A stretch of DNA of 64,000 nucleotides, from assembly GCA_018228645.1 (NCBI GenBank), contig CP073693.1:1678253-1742252 (forward strand). Reading direction: 5' to 3'. A program made the position numbers and the translations under genes. Of the stretch, positions 60,655 to 64,000 are shown piece after piece. Within the stretch, counting starts at the first letter, position 1. Each line of letters begins with the position of its first letter. The notes beneath the pieces were generated by a model that saw only the letters and a list, made by a program, of their open reading frames with translations, had not been told where the DNA came from and did no database searches. Source of the DNA: Clostridiaceae bacterium Marseille-Q4143. Lineage in GTDB: Bacteria > Bacillota > Clostridia > Lachnospirales > Lachnospiraceae.

Positions 60655-62700
60655 ATGGAAGAAAGAGAAGATTTAAAGGAACGCATGGATCTGGCGGTGG
60701 AGCGTATCCACCAGATCGCCGCAAATCCGGAAGTGGAAGGTCCCGCAGGGGATTATTTTAAAAGAACGGCACAGTTTATGGAACTGATACTGGAGAAAAA
60801 GGACTGGAAACATGCCTCTCTTACAGAGCTTCAGAAATGGAACAAGGAGCTGTATGGGGATATTGAGGGCGAGGCATATGAAAAGAGCTTTGCTAATCCG
60901 GCCTATGCAGCAAAAATGCTGGGAGAAGGTGTGGGACAGATTTTGTCCTTTATCTATACCGAGATTCGCGGTATGATCGTCTATGCATTTGAGGGAAGAG
61001 AAGAGGAACTTCTCATTCATATGGAACTGCTCCTACAGATTCACAGTGAATATGCGGACGGTGAGCAGCCGGAAGAGGAACGTCTCCGTCAGGATGCTTA
61101 CTGGTTTATCAGCGACTACAGCGATGTGATGGCGGCATACCGGGTTCGTGAGCAGGTAGATCCATCCTTGTCTTTTGCAAGAGACATTATCATGGAAGCG
61201 GATTTATCAGATCCGCGCTATCTCTATCAGTTTGGTGAGTACATCAGTGAGACAGAACTGAAGACCAGCACCTTTTTAAATACCCTCCCGGATGAGGAGA
61301 TCCGGAAGCTGGCATCTGTATTCACAGAATGTTATCGGATTGGATTTGTGGCCAACGGCAAAGACTTGTCAAAGAAAAAGACCGTGAACATCCGTTATTG
61401 CCTGGGATTTGAACGTATCATCCGTCAGGCAGTGAAGAATTTTGCGGATATGGGTCTTGAGAGCATTATTTACCGGGCGGCTGTGAGCAGAGTCAACATG
61501 CGGGAAAATAACAAGATCGGTTATTATGCAAGTTCTCCTAACCGGCAGTATGATTATGATCATAAAGGTGATGCAGCCCTCTTTATGGACAAGGCCTTCG
61601 TGGAGCGGAAGCTGGGAGTAATGAAGACTACCTTTGAAGAATATAAAGAACTGTCCAAAGGTCATGCAGGTCCTGCTGTTATGGAGATTTTCGGAGAGAA
61701 ACCCTTTGAGCCGAAAGGAAAGGAAGAAGCACTGAAGCTTAACGAAAAACAGCAGAAAAATCAGGTGCTCTTAAACAGTAAGGCAGGCCAGATGACCAAT
61801 GAATATATTCCGGGTGAGGAGCGGAGCTTTACCATTATTGCCTTCCCGGTACCGGATATTGGCGAACATTTTGAAGAGATCTTTACGGAGACTGTGAAGA
61901 TCAATACATTGGACTATCACACCTATCAGAGAATCCAGCAGACGATCATCGATGCGCTGGATAAAGGAACTTCTGTCCACATTCAGGGAGCTGGTGCCAA
62001 CCGGACTGATCTGACTGTGGCGTTGGCAGAGAAGCAGGATTCAGAGAAGGAGACTGTCTTTGAAAACTGTGTGGCAGACGTTAATATTCCGGTAGGAGAA
62101 GTATTTACCTCTCCGAAACTGACTGGAACGGAAGGACTTCTCCATGTGACAGGGGTCTATCTCAACGAATTATTTTACCGGGATCTGACCCTCACCTTCC
62201 GGGACGGCATGATCCGGGATTACACCTGCGGCAACTATGAGAAGGAAGAGGAGAACCGCCGTTATATTCATGAAAATGTGCTGTTCCATCATGATACCCT
62301 CCCGATGGGAGAATTTGCCATCGGAACCAATACTACGGCCTATGTCATGGCAAGAAAATACGGCATCGAGGCATGCATGCCGATTCTCATTGCAGAGAAG
62401 ACCGGCCCCCATTTCGCAGTGGGTGATACCTGCTACTCCTGGGAGGAAGATACAGACACCTTCAATCCGGATGGCAAACGGATTGTGGCAAAGGAAAATG
62501 AGTGTTCTGTGCTTCGAAAGGAAGATCCGGGCAAGGCATATTTTAATTGTCACACGGACATTACTATTCCTTATGATGAACTGGAGTCCATCGTGGTTAT
62601 CCACGCTGATGGCAGCACTGAGGATATCATCCGTGACGGAAGATTCGTCCTGCCGGGAACGGAGGAATTAAATGTGCCGTTGGATGCGTACAAGTCTTGA
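60655..62700 (+). CDS. M29-type (thermophilic) aminopeptidase
   Basis: A 681-residue protein. The C-terminal half matches M29 metallopeptidases: NIPVGEVFTSP (first Glu), GEFAIGTN (second Glu), then EKTGPHFAVGDTCYSW (His) and a later Asp. The N-terminal 300 residues are an extra helical domain not found in classical M29 enzymes of about 400 residues. It likely removes N-terminal residues from peptides in the cytosol. The start at 60655 is chosen for GGTGAG just upstream; the longer frame overlaps the DUF6142-like gene. Confidence 0.8.
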   Translation: MEEREDLKERMDLAVERIHQIAANPEVEGPAGDYFKRTAQFMELILEKKDWKHASLTELQKWNKELYGDIEGEAYEKSFANPAYAAKMLGEGVGQILSFIYTEIRGMIVYAFEGREEELLIHMELLLQIHSEYADGEQPEEERLRQDAYWFISDYSDVMAAYRVREQVDPSLSFARDIIMEADLSDPRYLYQFGEYISETELKTSTFLNTLPDEEIRKLASVFTECYRIGFVANGKDLSKKKTVNIRYCLGFERIIRQAVKNFADMGLESIIYRAAVSRVNMRENNKIGYYASSPNRQYDYDHKGDAALFMDKAFVERKLGVMKTTFEEYKELSKGHAGPAVMEIFGEKPFEPKGKEEALKLNEKQQKNQVLLNSKAGQMTNEYIPGEERSFTIIAFPVPDIGEHFEEIFTETVKINTLDYHTYQRIQQTIIDALDKGTSVHIQGAGANRTDLTVALAEKQDSEKETVFENCVADVNIPVGEVFTSPKLTGTEGLLHVTGVYLNELFYRDLTLTFRDGMIRDYTCGNYEKEEENRRYIHENVLFHHDTLPMGEFAIGTNTTAYVMARKYGIEACMPILIAEKTGPHFAVGDTCYSWEEDTDTFNPDGKRIVAKENECSVLRKEDPGKAYFNCHTDITIPYDELESIVVIHADGSTEDIIRDGRFVLPGTEELNVPLDAYKS

Positions 62701-62725
62701 CAATTATAGAAAGTCCTTGTAATAT
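62697..62725 (+). promoter_or_regulatory. Purine operon promoter
   Basis: TTGACA (62697-62702) and TAATAT (62720-62725), spacer 17 nt. The -35 overlaps the stop of the preceding gene. Confidence 0.8.
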
Positions 62726-62765
62726 AACTTATAAGTAGAAGCAATATTATTAATATAACTTATAA
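62720..62765 (+). repeat. 15-bp direct repeat at the purE promoter
   Basis: TAATATAACTTATAA occurs at 62720-62734 and 62751-62765, 31 bp apart (about three helical turns). The first copy covers the -10 box. This is a plausible operator. No purine riboswitch or PurR-type box is evident in the leader. Confidence 0.6.
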
Positions 62766-62839
62766 AAGAAACTAATAAAAGTTCCACGAGTCCACAAGAC
62801 GGGAGTGGGAAATGTTTCATTATATGGAGGAGATTTACG

Positions 62840-63352
62840 ATGGCAAAAGTAGGAATTGTCATGGGCAGCGATTCAGATATGCCCATCATGAGCAAAGCAG
62901 CAGATGTACTTGCAAAACTGGGTGTGGAGTTTGAGATGACGATCATTTCCGCTCACAGAGAGCCGGATGTATTCTTTGAATATGCGAAAAGCGCAGAGAG
63001 CAAAGGCTTCAAGGTGATTATCGCAGGCGCTGGAAAAGCGGCTCACCTTCCGGGTATGTGTGCGGCAATTTTCCCGCTTCCGGTTATCGGAATTCCAATG
63101 AAGACTTCTGATCTGGGCGGTGTGGATTCTCTTTATTCCATCGTGCAGATGCCGACCGGTATTCCGGTAGCAACCGTAGCCATTAACGGCGGAGCCAATG
63201 CAGGTATTCTGGCAGCAAAGATTCTGGCAGCTTCTGATCCGGAGCTTCTGGAGCGTCTGAAAAAATATTCAGAAGATATGAAAGAAGAAGTAGAAGGCAA
63301 GGCAAAGAAACTGGACGAGATCGGATATAAAGAATATCTGAAACAGATGTAG
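62840..63352 (+). CDS. purE: 5-(carboxyamino)imidazole ribonucleotide mutase
   Basis: A 170-residue class I PurE: GIVMGSDSDMPIMSKA, MTIISAHREPD, AGAGKAAHLPGM and ALVxxPVIGIP-like PLPVIGIPMKTS. It converts N5-CAIR to CAIR in purine synthesis. GGAGG lies before the ATG. The purM gene follows after 30 bp. Confidence 0.95.
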   Translation: MAKVGIVMGSDSDMPIMSKAADVLAKLGVEFEMTIISAHREPDVFFEYAKSAESKGFKVIIAGAGKAAHLPGMCAAIFPLPVIGIPMKTSDLGGVDSLYSIVQMPTGIPVATVAINGGANAGILAAKILAASDPELLERLKKYSEDMKEEVEGKAKKLDEIGYKEYLKQM

Positions 63353-63382
63353 AACGTGTACAGGGAAAAGGAGGAATACAGA

Positions 63383-64000
63383 ATGGATTACAAAAACGCA
63401 GGTGTGGATATTGAGGCTGGTTATAAATCAGTAGAGCTTATGAAAGAGCATGTAAAGGCAACCATGAGACCGGAAGTCCTTGGCGGACTGGGAGGATTCT
63501 CCGGAGCATTTTCCTTAAATGCCATCAAAGATATGGAAGACCCGGTGCTCCTGTCCGGAACCGACGGATGCGGAACCAAAGTAAAGCTGGCATTTCTCAT
63601 GGACAAACATGATACCATCGGTATCGACGCAGTTGCCATGTGCGTCAACGACGTAGCATGTGCAGGCGGTGAGCCGCTGTTCTTCCTCGACTATATTGCC
63701 TGCGGCAAGAACTATCCGGAGAAAATCGCAGAGATCGTAAAAGGTGTGGCAGAGGGCTGCAAACAGGCTGGCGCTGCATTGATCGGCGGTGAGACTGCAG
63801 AGCATCCGGGACTGATGCCGGAAGACGAGTACGATCTGGCAGGATTTGCAGTTGGCGTTGTTGATAAAAAAGATCTGATCACCGGAGAGACCATCAAACC
63901 GGGCGATACCCTCATCGGTATTGCATCTTCCGGAATCCACAGCAACGGATTCTCTTTGGTAAGAAAAGTGTTCCGTATGAATGAAGAAGCACTGAATACA
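63383..64000 (+). CDS. purM: Phosphoribosylformylglycinamidine cyclo-ligase, partial (3' end outside window)
   Basis: The first 206 codons of AIR synthase are visible and run open to the window end. [64 protein letters not shown] and [16 protein letters not shown] are all PurM hallmarks. It closes FGAM to AIR with ATP. AAGGAGG lies before the ATG. It follows purE in one operon. Confidence 0.96.
   Translation, partial: MDYKNAGVDIEAGYKSVELMKEHVKATMRPEVLGGLGGFSGAFSLNAIKDMEDPVLLSGTDGCGTKVKLAFLMDKHDTIGIDAVAMCVNDVACAGGEPLFFLDYIACGKNYPEKIAEIVKGVAEGCKQAGAALIGGETAEHPGLMPEDEYDLAGFAVGVVDKKDLITGETIKPGDTLIGIASSGIHSNGFSLVRKVFRMNEEALNT

Noticed and set aside
62726..62839. Purine riboswitch in the purE leader
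   Set aside because: The leader is AT-rich and lacks the conserved three-way junction motifs of guanine/adenine aptamers; only a direct repeat and a weak stem are visible.

Overview
The window looks like a chromosomal stretch of a Gram-positive gut Clostridia, most likely a Lachnospiraceae member related to Blautia, Ruminococcus or Dorea. The evidence is strong AGGAGG ribosome-binding sites, canonical TTGACA-17-TATAAT promoters, a pyrK/pyrD type 1B pair, a CIRCE element, HAAS, DegV, DUF5721, DUF6142, DUF2304 and M29-type proteins common in that family, and the absence of any outer-membrane gene. The genus is inferred from gene content only.

Layout. 1-1660: the 3' end of a 23S rRNA with no 5S after it, then eight tRNAs with their own promoter. 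1.7-5.1 kb: small membrane and housekeeping genes (HAAS protein, rhodanese, RNA methyltransferase, XTP pyrophosphatase, phosphodiesterase). 5.15-5.8 kb: a second, six-tRNA cluster. 6.2-9.6 kb: a PhoB-like two-component system behind PHO-box-like repeats, a thioesterase, a DUF1624 membrane protein and tRNA-Leu. 9.66-12.92 kb: an IS1182-family element broken by a nested IS3-family element. 12.9-20.3 kb: CMP-kinase-like protein, htpG under a CIRCE element, M18 aminopeptidase, DegV, a Crh-like HPr paralogue without the catalytic His, and an ArsR regulator. 20.5-25.6 kb: a MacA/MacB-like efflux operon and an NlpC/P60 hydrolase. 25.6-30.5 kb: a complete branched-chain amino acid ABC importer (livJHMGF). 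30.6-33.0 kb: an AAA-ATPase/PD-(D/E)XK gene between two 151-bp direct repeats. 33.1-37.5 kb: glgB, an acidic lipoprotein, a sulfite-reductase-like protein and a divergent LysR regulator.

37.5-52.7 kb is a cell-surface polysaccharide locus: fucosyltransferase-like protein, four glycosyltransferases, dTDP-rhamnose reductase, two Gpi18-like membrane proteins, three acyltransferases and a teichoic-acid-type glycerophosphotransferase. It is interrupted at 48.1-50.0 kb by a second, intact and equally long copy of the IS1182-family element in inverted orientation. Between the divergent glycerophosphotransferase and acyltransferase genes, each 5' leader carries the same roughly 107-nt structured element, in sense orientation in both. 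Each copy sits on a basal stem whose sequence differs but is internally complementary. A reduced third copy lies at 32.74 kb. This is the strongest undescribed-looking signal in the window.

52.7-54.7 kb: an AT-rich two-gene module encoding an AAA15-type ATPase and a small TOPRIM-like protein, a candidate PARIS/Rlo-like anti-phage system. 54.7-64 kb: tandem-domain PPK2, the pyrF-pyrK-pyrD-pyrE operon, small membrane proteins, an M29-type aminopeptidase, and the start of the purine operon (purE, partial purM). Identifications rest on recognisable motifs and family resemblance read by eye; no searches were run.
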